From assembly GCA_002914845.1 (NCBI GenBank), contig JXTC01000082.1, positions 926,133 through 990,132 on the forward strand: a DNA stretch of 64,000 nt, written 5' to 3'. Numbering within the stretch: the first letter of the stretch is position 1; each line of letters opens with the position of its first letter. Source of the stretch: Trema orientale. Taxonomy: Eukaryota; Streptophyta; Magnoliopsida; Rosales; Cannabaceae. Both the position numbers and the translations under genes were made by a program. The notes under the pieces were generated by a model. The model searched no databases, was not told the origin of the DNA, and worked only from the letters and a program-made list of their open reading frames with translations. This document shows, one piece after another, positions 52,579 to 64,000 of this stretch.

Positions 52579-54468
52579 ACTATTAGTCTTAAATCTAAAA
52601 TATGTATACATTTCACAATGTAGCCCAAGTTGATACATTTATACGTTTTTTTCCTTTTATTTTCAATTATATAATCACTAAATTTTTATACGTGAGGATA
52701 GTCATTCACTACTTTGCTTCTCACATATTTCTTGAAACAAAAAAAGTTATTCACACACTTTATGAGTATAATAAAGTTTTTTATGTTCAATAATTGGATG
52801 ATAAAATAATATGATTTCATAATAAAATAAATATATTTAGTAAATAAAAATAATGCTTAAATACAAAATAGCATTACCTCTAATATCCAGATATTAGAGT
52901 AATATCCAAAAAAATGTGTACTAAATTTAATATAAGTACATCATTTTTAGTATAAATATTGCGTTGAAGATGGTATTTCTCCCTGTGGCATTGTGCTATA
53001 ACTCAACGATAAAGTATAGTACTAAAAAGAATCACTAATTTATATGGTAATATTAAAAAAAATGATAGGGGTACCAATTATGGTATTACCGACGGTTGCT
53101 TTTCCCCCTTCACAAAATTTAGATCATCTATTTGTCATGCTTTTTCTGTTAAAAATAAAACAAACTATTACAATCCAAATTTGACTTTGCATAATCCCCT
53201 TTTACGTCAAGTAATGAGGACATATCAAAACTGTCCTAAAACTTCTTGCAATAGTTTCTTAAAATTTACTTTCCTCCTTTTCTTTTTAATTTAATTTAAT
53301 TTTATTTTATTTTTAAGGTCTCTTTCCACCTTTTTCTAGCAACAGAATAAAAGGAAAATGACTTTCTTTTCTTATTTGAAACAAAAGCAAAATGACTTTG
53401 TACAAATGGGGTTAGTAATTAACATGTCACAAAAGTTTATGCATGCTACCCTTTAATTTGCAATGTGAGATAGTGAGAGGGTTAAGTAGGAGAGGTATTA
53501 ATTTGCAATGTGAGATAGTGAGAGGGTTAAGTAGGAGAGGTATTAATTAATTATGGCCTAAAATTATAATTGCATACAATCTAATCCAAGGAAGCAAAAG
53601 TATCCGAAACTTTGATTTGCCTTGTCTCTGTCTACATCCGAGAAAGCAGGAAATACCAATATTAAAAACTTTGGAGGTTTCTTTTCCCAAAAAAAAAAAA
53701 TCTTTGGTGGTTCGTCTTTCCTTTCAATAATATTTTTTTAGCTAAGGCTACCTTCATATCTTTTGAACCTACAATATTTAAACCTTCACACATGCACCTT
53801 TCTCTTCTGGGAGAAATCGTGTACGATCTGTCCAAACATTTAGAAAAAGGAAAACTAATAAGAATACGGATTGATAAATGCAGAATGTAGTGTAGACGAG
53901 TTTATAAACAGCATCCCACTAACTTCAAGGGCACATTGTATAAATTTGAGAGAAATAACTATTGTAATATTCGCCATATATAGTTTAAGCAATGAGTTAA
54001 TGCACTAAAAAAAAGTAGTTCTTAAAATTGAAATATGTTTATGAATATGATCATATAAAGTAAACCATTTTAGTTAGAGTTTTCATAATATATTACAAAA
54101 GCTGAAATGTATACCTCAACAGGCTTGCTACTCCAGCAAAGTTCACGTATGTAGGCGTTGACACTGTAAACTAGTTCTTTTTAATTGTGGCACGTGATGA
54201 GACATTATCAATAGTGATACATATTAGAATCCTCCCCAAAATATTTAATAATTAATAACGGTGATGGATGAGGTATCGGAGATTATCAATTTTGATCATT
54301 TTTTAAATTATATGAAGAAAAAATAGATAATATATAAAATATTTACAAAATTAGAAATTTTATTTAATGAAAATTTCAAAATTCTAAAATAACCCTCAAC
54401 TCAACCCTAGTAAAAAAAAAGGTTCAATTTTGAGGAAATTGCCACCGGAAGACCTTTTGCCCTTTTTC
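52579..54468. other. AT-rich intergenic sequence, no supported gene
   Basis: Includes an exact 45-bp tandem duplication (listed separately) and AT-rich sequence in which nothing further is recognised. Confidence 0.55.
53454..53543 (+). repeat. Exact two-unit tandem duplication, 45 bp per unit
   Basis: 53454-53498 and 53499-53543 are identical as read (TAATTTGCAATGTGAGATAG then TGAGAGGGTTAAGTAGGAGA), with a partial third start after them. The identity implies a recent event or a polymorphic array. Confidence 0.95.
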
Positions 54469-56527
54469 ACCGGGGTTGAGGTTTTTCGACTATGGTCAAA
54501 TGGTGGCTCGACCTTTGTCGAACAAAAAAGTTGATCAGAATGGCTGAGAGATGTGACAAGACAAGTTTGACCACCATCGAAATTTGTTGACCCTAATCCA
54601 GCGAAGGCGCTACCAGGATCGAGACCGACGGTGGTGGTGAGGTACTGTAAGTGGTGGTGGTAGTAAAAGTAATTTAGAGTGTGTTGGAAAAAATGTATTT
54701 TAAGACTTGTTAGGGAATATAGTATATAAGTAATTTTAGATGTGTGACATGATAATTAGGTTAGTTTTAAAAATATGTATGAGTGGATCTCTTTTTTTCA
54801 TTATATATGAATATAAATTCCCAATAAGTTATTATCGGATATGAATAACAATTTTCTTATATTTAAAATTTTCCTTTGTTCGTTCTATTTCGAGACACCA
54901 CATTTAGACTAGTTGGTTCATAAAGGCCAGCCAAACAACCTGATACGGGTCAATTTTTTGATTGGTTGGATAGAGAATAGTAGAATTTCGAGAAACGGAC
55001 CTGACCAGGAGTAATTTGTACCAAAACAATTTTGGATAATTATTTTTCAAGGATAATATAAAAAACAAGTACATGATTTTAAGCCTTTTAACAAATGATA
55101 ATACTTGAGGTACCAATTTTTGTACTAAATTTTTAGTATCAACACATGTAGCATGTGATTTGTCACCATTCAATTAGAGATAATATTTAATCTATTTGTG
55201 ATAAGTTTTAACACACCAAGTAGGTGGTAACAACTTACATGCCATATGTGTTGGTACAAAAAATTTGGTATAAAAGTTAGGATATGTAGTGTTATCCTTT
55301 AGCAAAAAGACCCAAGTTCTTTCATCAATATCAAATAAAATTTTATATGTGTATTTTTTTTAATTAAATATCACCAATTCAAATATACAGTTAAAATTAG
55401 AGTCTAAAATTTTTACAGAAATGTCTTTATTCTTTAAATTTGTCGATTGACATCCACAGATTTAGTTGAAAAGCAATCATTTAGACTAAAAAATAATTTG
55501 TACTTTGTCAGGAATCCAAATATAATAACTTTTAAATACACAAAAATTATTTTTTTCCCAGAATATATTATCTAATTTCAAAAGTTAAAAACATTCGCCT
55601 TCAATAGTATTAACTACAATGTTGCCTATACATATGAATTTCGTGAGATTTGATTAAAAAAAAATACAAATACAAGGTTTTATTTGATATTAGTAAAAAT
55701 GTGTAGTTTTTTTTTGCTAAAAGGAAAAATATGGTTTGGGGTTTTTTTTTTTTTTTTGATATTATACGAAATAACTTTTTCAAAGTTGTGATATTATTGA
55801 TGGATAGTCATAATATTTGTTATGATAAATTTATGACTTTTGCGGGATTAATCACCGGTCACTAATATAGTGACTCATCGTCATTAATATTTTGAGTCCT
55901 AAAAAATTTATTCTACAAAATACTCATATAAAAGTCATTTTTTACCACAAAATACTACTAGGTAGGTTCATTTCCCCTGCAAGTTCACCTTATGAGGCCA
56001 ATCTTTGAAGGATTGAGTATCATGCTAAGTTAGAGGCGTTAAAAAAAAGAGAGAAAATATGATTTATATGGTAAATTATTAAAAATATTGAAAAACCTCA
56101 ATGGTCTAAATTTTCTTTTAAAAAAAATCCTGGATTTAATTTAAAAAATTAATTTAGAAAAAGACGACTTTTTTACCATTTGAGGTACCTGAGTTAACTA
56201 GTCATGTTACATTTTCAAAATTTGAATTTGTCAAAGAGACTTGAGACAATCAATCAGTTATACCTAGAATATCTATTCAAGTTACATGAAATAATCAATC
56301 CAAAATTTGTTAAATAAATTAGGTCATAGATTTTTCAATTTTAATGAACTTTGGGCCTGTATTTCTGTAAGAACCTTAAAAATGACATATCACGAAAACA
56401 TCTCGCACCACACTAATTCATGTTGTTATTCATTCAATTATTTATTTATTTAATTTTTAGTTACGTGGTTTGATACGGTGATAAAATTTACAGGCAGCAA
56501 AGTGCGGTTAGGAGAAATTTTATGCAA
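54469..56527 (+). repeat. Long direct repeat, copy A (about 2.06 kb)
   Basis: It matches 56887-58764 along its length with many substitutions and small indels. Shared landmarks: TCGACTATGGTCAAATGG/TCGACTACGGTCAAATGG near the start, GTTAGGGAATAxAGTATxTAAG, ATAGTCATAATATTTGTTATG, and GCAGCAAAGxGCGG just before the end. It contains an extra 213-bp MITE (55095-55307). No coding frame survives. Confidence 0.85.
55095..55307. mobile_element. MITE-like insertion unique to copy A of the long repeat
   Basis: The left part ATGATAATACTTGAGGTACC and the right part GGTATAAAAGTTAGGATATG then TAGTGTTATCC are approximate inverted repeats. In copy B the flanking sequence runs straight from TTTTAAGTCTTTTAGC to AAGAAGACC, so copy B shows the empty site. 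The flanks TTTTAACAA and TTTAGCAAA resemble an imperfect 9-bp duplication. Confidence 0.65.
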
Positions 56528-56886
56528 CTTCTACAAAAATGCCCCAATTTTTGAGGTTCATTTAAATGAATATCCCTTTTTATATTTTATATATATGAAT
56601 ATCTTTTTCCTTATTTGTACTTTTCGTGATTTTAAGAATGCCCTCATCACCTACAAACCATAACTACTCTCTTTGTGACTAAGCTTGGTGGCAGCAAGAT
56701 CTCTATGGCAGAGCTCGGTGATATCCAAAGGCCCACGGCTTCTTCGCCCCCTAAACGACCTTCATCGAGTTAGGTTCTTTGATGATCTTGCTAAAAATTT
56801 TGCCAGTTCATCATCTTCCACCATCGTCAACTTCTACTTCCTCAAATGTGAAGAAAATGCGCAGGAAAAGCCGTCAGCCATGTTCA
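56528..56886 (+). other. Unique spacer between the two long direct repeats
   Basis: It includes a 70-codon frame beginning at 56685 with no recognised domain. Sequence around 56700-56880 is richer in GC than its surroundings, as if derived from a coding gene, but I cannot identify it. Confidence 0.4.
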
Positions 56887-58764
56887 ACCGAGGCTGAGAT
56901 TATTCGACTACGGTCAAATGGTGACTCGACCTCAGTCAAACAACTGTCGAAAATTGATCGGAATGGCTGGAAGAGGCGGTAGTACAAGTTCGACAACCAT
57001 CGAAGTTTTTTGACCATAATCCAGCGGAGGCGTTGTTGGGATCAGGACCGACAGTGGTGGTGCGGCGTTGCAGGTGGTAGTGGTGGCAAAAATAATTTGG
57101 AGTGTATTGGAAAAAAAAAATGTATTTTAAGGCTTGTTAGGGAATAGAGTATCTAAGTAATTTTAGATATGTGACATGGTAATGATGGTTAGTTTTAAAA
57201 ATATTTATGAGTGAGTCTCTCTTTTCATTATAAAAGGCTTAATAGACCCCCTGAATATAAATTCTCTATGAGTAATTATCGGACATGAATAATAATTTTA
57301 TTTATATTTAAAATTTTTCTTTGTTCGTTCTATTTTGAGACAACACATTTGGACTAGTTGGTTCAAAAAGACCAGGCAAACAACTTGATGCGGGCCAATT
57401 TTCTGATTGGTTGAATAGAGAATAGTAGAAGTTCGGCCAATTTTCTGATCGGTTGAATAGAAAATTGTAGAAGTTCAAGACATGAACCTGACCAGGAGTA
57501 ATTTGTACCAAAACGATTTTGGATAATTATTTTTCAAGTATAATAAAAAAAAATAAATACATGATTTTAAGTCTTTTAGCAAGAAGACCTAAGTCCTTTC
57601 ATCAATATAAAATAAAACTTTCTATTTTTTTTTTTAAATTAAATCTCACCTGATTCAAATACATGGTTAAAATTAGAATCTACAATTTTTACAAAAATGT
57701 CTTTATTCTTTAAAACTGTCGATTGACATCCACAGATTTAGTTGAAAAACAACCATAGGGATCCAACTGTAACAACTTTAAACACACAAAAATTCTTTTT
57801 TTTTTTTGAAATATGTTATCTAATTTCAAAAGTTAAAAACATTCGCTTTCAATAATATCAACTACAATGTTGCCTATACATATAATTTAGTGAGATTTGA
57901 TTAAAAAAAAAACACAAATATAAAGTTTTATTTGATATTGGTAAAAATGTGTAGTTTTTTTGCTAAAAGGAAAACTATGGTTGGGGATTTTTTTATATTA
58001 TATCTTATTTTTGAAATAACGTTTTCAAGGGTGTGATATTAGTGATGGATAGTCATAATATTTGTTATGATAAATTTATGACTTTTGTAGGATTAATCAC
58101 CAGTCACTAATATAGTGATTCATCGTTATTAATATTTTGAGTCCTAAAAAATTTATTCTGCAAGATACTCATATAAAAGTTATTTTTTACTCCAAAAGAC
58201 TACTAGGTAGGTTCATTTCCCCTACAAGTTCACCTTGATATGGGGCCAATTTTTAAAGGATTGAGCATCATGCCAAGTTAACCATCAAAAAGAAAAAAGA
58301 TAAAATACGATTTATATGGTAAATTATCAAAAAGAAATTGAAAAATCTCAAATGGTCTAATTTTTCTTAAAAGTATCCTAGATTTAATTTCAAAAATTAA
58401 TTTAGAAAAATACCACTTTTTACTATTTGAGAGTACCTGAGTTAATCAGTCATGTTACTTTTTCAAAATTTGAATTTGTTAAAGGTATTTGAGATAATCA
58501 ATCAGTTATACCTAGAACATCTATTCAAGTTACATGAAATAAGTAATCCGAAATTTGTTAACTAAATTAAGTCATCCTAGATAGATTTTTCAATTTCTAT
58601 GAACTTTGGGCCTGTATTTCTATAAGAATCCTTGAAAAAATGACATACCACCAAAACATCTGGCACCACACTAATTTGTGGGGTNNNNNNTTTTAGTAAT
58701 GTGGTTTGATATGGTTGATAAAATTTCCAAGCAGCAAAGCGCGGATAGGAGAAATTTTATGCAA
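56887..58764 (+). repeat. Long direct repeat, copy B (about 1.88 kb)
   Basis: The counterpart of 54469-56527. It lacks the 213-bp insertion and contains the 6-N gap at 58685-58690. Divergence between the copies appears to exceed several percent, so this is not an assembly artefact of the kind seen at 30952. Confidence 0.85.
58685..58690. other. Assembly gap, 6 N
   Basis: Six N bases near the end of repeat copy B. Confidence 0.99.
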
Positions 58765-59411
58765 TTAAAACTATACTGCACCGCAATGTATCTTGAATAA
58801 ATTTTAGATAATTCTTTTACTTATGTTACTTATGATTTATAAGTTTTATATCTTACAGGATGTGGATTTTATTGAAGAAAAAAAAATGAAAGACTGAGTT
58901 TAGTCTTACAAAAAAGCAAAATGGAAGCAATATAGACACTAATTTCAATTGGCCAAATTTACTAATTTCCGATATACATTGTCCAATTGCAAACTACAGA
59001 AATCAAATTTAAGGGTAAGTGTGGTTCAATTTGGTTTCTCCAAATCATTTCAAACCATACCATTTGGAAATAATGTACAATTTGCGCACTACATAGAGGA
59101 TAAACCAGGCAAACCACAATATTACAACCCTAGATCTTCTTAATTGAATGCTGAAAATGAAGATTGTCGTGTTACAAAAAGTTACGATCTTATGGGACGA
59201 CATTTTGATTTATTTATTTTTAGTGAAAAGTGCAATTAAGGATGAAAGTATTCTCAAAATTATTTTTTGGAAAAAAAAATCCATAGTTCCTTTGTAAATG
59301 GTAAAGCGGTCGATTTCACACACAAAAAAAAAAAAGAGAGAAAGAGAGAGAGAGAGAAAGTAAAGTAGTCCCATTTTTTTCTCTCTAAAAAATAAACCTC
59401 ATATATTTTAA
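58765..59411. other. AT-rich intergenic, no supported gene
   Basis: Includes a short GA-rich tract (59334-59357). Nothing else is recognised. Confidence 0.5.
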
Positions 59412-59583
59412 GGGAATGGCTACGGTAGGGGCGTCCCTACGTAGGGTCATGTCTTAATTATCGTTGGATGGGAATCTGTGGGGAATAACGGGAATCTGTG
59501 GAGAATCTATTTATATACAGATTCCCATCCAACGGTGAATAGACAGGGTCCTACGTAAGAGTGCCCCTACTGTAGACGCGCCC
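59412..59583. mobile_element. 172-bp MITE, copy 2, with 9-bp target duplication
   Basis: GGGAATGGCTACGGTAGGGG to CCCCTACTGTAGACGCGCCC, differing from copy 1 at only a few positions. ATATTTTAA lies directly outside both ends (59403-59411 and 59584-59592), a perfect 9-bp duplication that places the family among Mutator-like MITEs. Interior inverted arms can fold nearly end to end. Non-coding. Confidence 0.9.
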
Positions 59584-59685
59584 ATATTTTAAATGATAAA
59601 AATATCATATTTTCACGTACTAATGACAAAAAAAAATTTAAGTACCTAATAAAATTACAAAACTACTTTGGTAATGTATTACACG

Positions 59686-62600
59686 CACTATTAAAAAAGG
59701 GACAAATGATGTCACTTGAACTACGTCATTTTCAGAAGAAAGTGACCTGGTTAAACTCTCATACCATATCATTTAAAAGCAATGTAATTGCAGGTCCTAC
59801 AACATTGTTTATGTAACGCGCGACGTGGTTGGGTTACGTATAACATCATTTTTGTAGAAAGCGACGCGGTATATTATTTTATTTAATGTCATGTCACTTT
59901 CGTATAGGGGGCTTATACAAGCTCAGGCCCCAAAACCTTATTCTTCAGCTAGCCAAGTCATCGATCCATACTGAAAAAAATAATCCACCATGACCATCTA
60001 TTCAAAACTATCAATCCCACTAAATCGTCCCCAATCCCAATTAAAACAAACCCAAAATTTTCAGTACTCTCTCATTCAAACTATACCTATTTCGAATTTC
60101 AGGTATATCTCTCTTTTCTTTCAATTTCTTCCATTTTGGGTCTTTGAAAATTTCTGTACAAGTCTTTTCTAATCTTGTAGTTCATTTTTTTTGGGTACAA
60201 ATTCTTAGGTTTCAGACTATCATTGATAATGTCTATGGAAAGGGAAGTAAGGATTTAGGCAAGGGAAGAGCGAAGCAACACCATAAGGTGTTCTGTGACA
60301 ACATCACGAAGCCGCAAGGGTTTGGGCAAGTGATCACAAAGTCGGTGATTCGACATTTAGCTCATAGAGATGGTGTAAAGTGTATTAGTGGTCTGATCTA
60401 AGAGGAGATCCATGGGATACTCAAGATCTTTTTGGAGAATGTTATTTGGGACGTCGTGACCTGTATCGAGCATGCAAAGAGGAAGACGACCTCTACCACG
60501 TCGATTTCTAGAAAAGTGATATGGTACATAGTACATACCACGTCGCTTCTGGGGGAGTGACGAGGTAATCCTCCAAAAAGCGACGTGGTAGGACCCTAAT
60601 AATTGATAATTTGTCAGATATTTTGGCCTACTACGCCGCTTTCTATATAAGCGACATGGTAGGCTAACATATCACGTCGCTTTTTAAGTGGCGTGGTAAA
60701 GCGCTATAGTATGATATATGGCTACTACGTTACCTGCTTCCACGTCACTTATCGAGCGATGTGATTTCTGTAAAACTCCACTTTTTATTATTATTTTTAT
60801 TATTTTAAATTCAAATAAATGGTGGAATCCACAAATATATTTTTTTTTTTAAAAAAACCCACACTTTCTATCCTTCCCCTTTATTTATCTCATGCTTTTC
60901 TCTAGAACCAGACCAAGGTGGGGAAAAAAAAAAAGAGAAAGTTTTAAACAGAAGCTCATGGCCTCCACCACCACTGTCCACCCTCCGACCATTGATGAGA
61001 CGTGCCACTGGTTCTAGACGAACCGTGCTGCCGCAATGAAGCTCCAGCTGCCATCCCCAAGTTGCAGAACCACCATTTTGCCAGAAAAACATAAAAAATG
61101 CCCATATGAAGATTTCGATTCAAGCAATGTCAAGCCGCGATGTTGAGCTTCCCAAACTCGTCTCATTGCAAGCTTTCTAATGGTATATATATCTAAACTC
61201 GATTTTATCTAGATTGAATTTTGCCATAGTTGATAGTTTTAAACTTTTTAGTTTTGGGTATTGACTTTTTAATCTGACTTTTAGGTCATAAAATAAATGC
61301 AATATTTGGGATATACTCGTAAAAATATGAAGATTGACATATATATTGACTATGGTTAGTGTCAAGTACAGAAAATGAAATCCAATGGCTCGGATTTCGT
61401 CTCATTTTGTGTGCCACAGTATCGGGTTTCGGCCTAAGCCTACATTGATTAAGTTATATGTCTAACCTAGCTAATTTAGATGCTAGGAATTCAGTAGTAA
61501 TGTCTGTTTCTTGATTTGAGGCTCCATGGGAAAATTGACTTTTCAAAGTGAGCGATCGAGGGCTCGAAAATGACCTTCGACCCTCTAAACAATCGCCAAA
61601 TGACTCCAAACATGCTCCATATCATCATAGTGTGGTCTAGTCACTCGTTTAAGGTAGGGGTTTAACTACCTAGTTTTATACCTGTTTTGATTTAAATTTG
61701 CATTATGACTGATTTATGAAAAATCGTGAATAATACGATAGTTTAATTAATTGTTGAAGAATATTGGATTATATTGTGATTGGACTGTCTGATTTTTATA
61801 TATATTTTAAAATTATGATTATGGGGTGATACAGCGGATTTGCTGCCTATAGTACAGTAAATCTCAGAATAATACCAAGTAGAATTTTTAAAACATTATT
61901 TGATTATATTTTTATTGCATGGTTATTATACATTTTGTTACATATTATACATATCATAGGATCACACACTTGAGTTCTATTATTGCATCATAGTAGTTTA
62001 GATTATTGGTGAGTTGTTGCAGTACTAGGTGAGAGACTTGGCTAAACCCCTGCGCAGATTTTGCTGATACACATTCGAGTAGTATCAGGATACTGGGTAC
62101 CTTTGGTAAGGGGTATTACATGGCCGTAATGGAAGGATGATAGCTTACTCATATACATTAGTTGATGTATTATATGTATAATCATGTGGTATTAGTTTTA
62201 GTTTTGAATATATAATTATTCTTGTTCTCAATTATTTTGTAAGCTTAGTTTTACAAATTGATTTGGAAAAGGTATTAACTATGCGGGTTTGAAAAAATTG
62301 CATCGATCGATTCAAAAAGGTAATTGAATTTTTACTGAGCATTCACATGCTCACCTCCTACTTCTCTCACTTTTAAATGTTTGTCTATATAAGCTAGTTG
62401 TCCTAATGGTTAGACAAGCTGCTTAGCTTATGCTTGTAGTCCTATTCCTATTTCCTGGTGGGTATTTATACTCTGTTAAATTTCTTTTCCTTGTTCAATT
62501 ATTTAGCTAAGATTAGTATATTTACTAAGTGAATATATGGGGATGATTTTGTTACTAATTTGAATACTTGAAGCTGCAAGTAATTTTATGTAACCTATTT

Positions 62601-62939
62601 TGAACATTGGACTAAAGATTTCAATTGAACTCAATTTATCAAAATTTATGATTTATTAATAAGTTTCCAAATAAATCAACTAGAAATTTTCTTAAACTAT
62701 AATGAACATTTTTTTAAGTGATTAAACCTAATGAGAGTTTTATTGGTTATGATATTTATAATGATTTGATGACCAAAATGAAAATTTTAAGTACTTGATT
62801 TCTTCTGAATTTTGTAAACTCAATATTAATTATATTTTTACTTAAAATTACTAAAGTCACAGTTTTAGATTTCTGATCGTGACAATTTTTTTACAATGTC
62901 GCCCTATAAGTGACGTGGAAAATATTTTCTGTAATAGTG
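59686..62939. mobile_element. CACTA-type non-autonomous element carrying a gene fragment
   Basis: The left end reads CACTATTAAAAAAGG and the right end, in reverse complement, CACTATTACAGAAAATAT. Both sides have subterminal motifs of the form CCACGTCGCTT/AAGCGACGTGG in both orientations (about 59730-59880, 60490-60760, 62890-62920), as expected for CACTA transposase-binding repeats. Three-base flanks are ACG on the left and ATG on the right, one mismatch from the expected 3-bp duplication. No transposase frame is visible. A histone H4 fragment lies inside (60229-60508). The left boundary is less certain than the right. Confidence 0.72.
60229..60508 (+). pseudogene. Histone H4 pseudogene inside the CACTA-type element
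   Basis: The reading frame gives [21 protein letters not shown], then [20 protein letters not shown], a TAA stop at 60399-60401 where H4 has Tyr, then [20 protein letters not shown] and EHAKRKTT. These align along histone H4 ([54 protein letters not shown]). About 12 extra residues sit between DNI and ITK, and the ATGTCT start is in another frame. The copy stops around KT(T) and runs into a CACGTCG subterminal motif, lacking the H4 C-terminus. It has no intron, consistent with either H4 genes or a retrocopy. Not functional. Confidence 0.88.
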
Positions 62940-63869
62940 ATGATATAGTAATCAACTATCATGTAATACATGAAAATTGGATTTTTTTCAACTACTTAAA
63001 GAAGTCTATTTTTCCACAAAAAAGATGATATTTTTTTCCTTTTCGGTTTAGGACGAAGGGAGAAAATATTTTCCTTATTTAAAAGAAAAGATTTCTTAAA
63101 ATTTTGTTTAAGAAAGTAATAACGAAAAGTAAATTTTCTCCTAAAAAAAAGTTTTCCTAAAAAAAAGTTTTTTTTTTTTCCCCAAATAAGGCCTAAGTTA
63201 CAATTTTTTTTCCCTCGTATAAATAACAAATCATTCTTCGCTTCCCTAAGCATTGGAGTTTGTCTAGAATATTTGGTTATTTGCATTAAGAGTGTTTATG
63301 GTGCAATGTGGATTGACCGGTTGTATATTATATTGAACACACCGAACCACACATTTAATTTTCGCTAAATCCCAAACTGTGCCGGGAAAACTGAACTAAA
63401 CAAGTCTATGTTTGCGATATGGTATGTTCAATTTCTGAAGTTTAAAGAATACATACATTCGAACTATTCAAAATCGGCCGCAAACTGAAACTTGGCAAAT
63501 TTGACGATTGAAAATTGTGTCTGTTATTGCTTCTCAATTAATTCTTTTTTTCATAAGACTATTACATTTAATTACAAAATTACATCTAATAAACATAGAT
63601 GCCATAAATCAAAAGAAAAAGATCACCTTAAGGTTCTGTTTGGACTTTGGTACAGGGGATTGGATATGATTATTGTATGGGATTAAAATATATTTAGTGT
63701 AGTATTAGATTGGATTATGATTATTTTGTATAATATGAGATATAACTGTTTTAATTTAAAACTCTTAAGGGGTGGTCGAAGTGGCAAGATGCTCTACTTT
63801 AAGACCTTCTCTCATTTAGAGAGGGTGAGATCAAAGGTTCAAGCCCTTGAGATAGAGATGTCAATGTGG
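62940..63869. other. AT-rich intergenic, no supported gene
   Basis: Homopolymer-rich sequence; short frames are low complexity. GTTCTGTTTGGACTTTGGTACAGG at 63632-63655 resembles a transposon terminus but has no partner in the window. Confidence 0.5.
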
Positions 63870-64000
63870 ACCGGGCTTTGTGGGCCGGCCTACATTCCGA
63901 AGAAAAAGCACGGTACTGGCCCAGCCTAGGCCCATATTATGTGGGCTTGGGCCGGCCCGTTATATATAGTAGGGGCTGGGCTGGGCCTTAGTCATAGGCC
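63870..64000. mobile_element. Probable hAT-like element end, cut by the window edge
   Basis: GC-rich repeats of GGGCCGGCC, GGCCCAGCC, GGGCTGGGCTGGGCC in both orientations, unlike the local AT-rich background, typical of subterminal sequence of certain plant hAT MITEs. The other end lies outside the window. Confidence 0.45.

Noticed and set aside
56685..56897. 70-codon frame in the spacer between long repeats, considered as a CDK-inhibitor-like or other gene fragment
   Set aside because: Weak resemblance only to short basic and serine-rich stretches; not enough to name.

Overview
This is nuclear DNA of a flowering plant, almost certainly a eudicot. It is AT-rich, the genes have many short exons with GT..AG introns, and the long intergenic stretches are full of non-autonomous transposons and microsatellites. 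I cannot name the species. The assembly is draft quality: a 150-base gap (36927-37076), a 6-base gap (58685-58690), and single N calls at 19952 and 30952.

Six host protein genes can be modelled exon by exon. On the + strand are a HAT3.1-type PHD-finger homeodomain protein (640-6839, 993 aa, 8 exons) and a TIP41-like regulator of PP2A/TOR signalling (16384-19415, 290 aa, 8 exons). On the - strand are a single-exon C2H2 zinc-finger repressor with EAR motifs (20752-21423, 223 aa), a NUCLEAR FUSION DEFECTIVE 6-like small organellar protein (30036-32180, 101 aa, 2 coding exons), and two tandem GH95 alpha-L-fucosidases acting on xyloglucan (39604-45015, intact, 845 aa; 46038-51142, same ten exons but with a one-base insertion in exon 7 that breaks the frame). 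TIP41 and FUC95A are, as I recall, near neighbours in Arabidopsis (At4g34270 and At4g34260), so this part of the window looks like conserved microsynteny with one fucosidase duplicated. The genes do not form a pathway; they are ordinary independent plant genes.

The rest is mobile DNA. At least four foldback elements have clean or nearly clean 9-bp target duplications (Mutator-like; 8145-9392, 13305-13888, 22576-22929, 45162-45628), and a fifth has a 9-10 bp one (38019-38941). There is a hAT-type element with a perfect 8-bp duplication (23005-23730), and two copies of a 172-bp element (52407-52578, 59412-59583). A 1.66-kb solo LTR with a 5-bp duplication (33932-35594) splits a degenerate tandem array. 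A 2-kb directly repeated segment spans 54469-58764. A 3.25-kb CACTA-type element (59686-62939) carries a broken copy of a histone H4 gene. A LINE-type RNase H fragment lies at 15480-15950.

I found no convincing undescribed multi-gene system, no CRISPR array and no RNA gene. The points most worth following are the fucosidase pair with one damaged member, the histone H4 capture by the CACTA element, the insertion histories readable from target duplications and empty sites, and a probable unmerged-haplotype duplication inside the NFD6-like intron.
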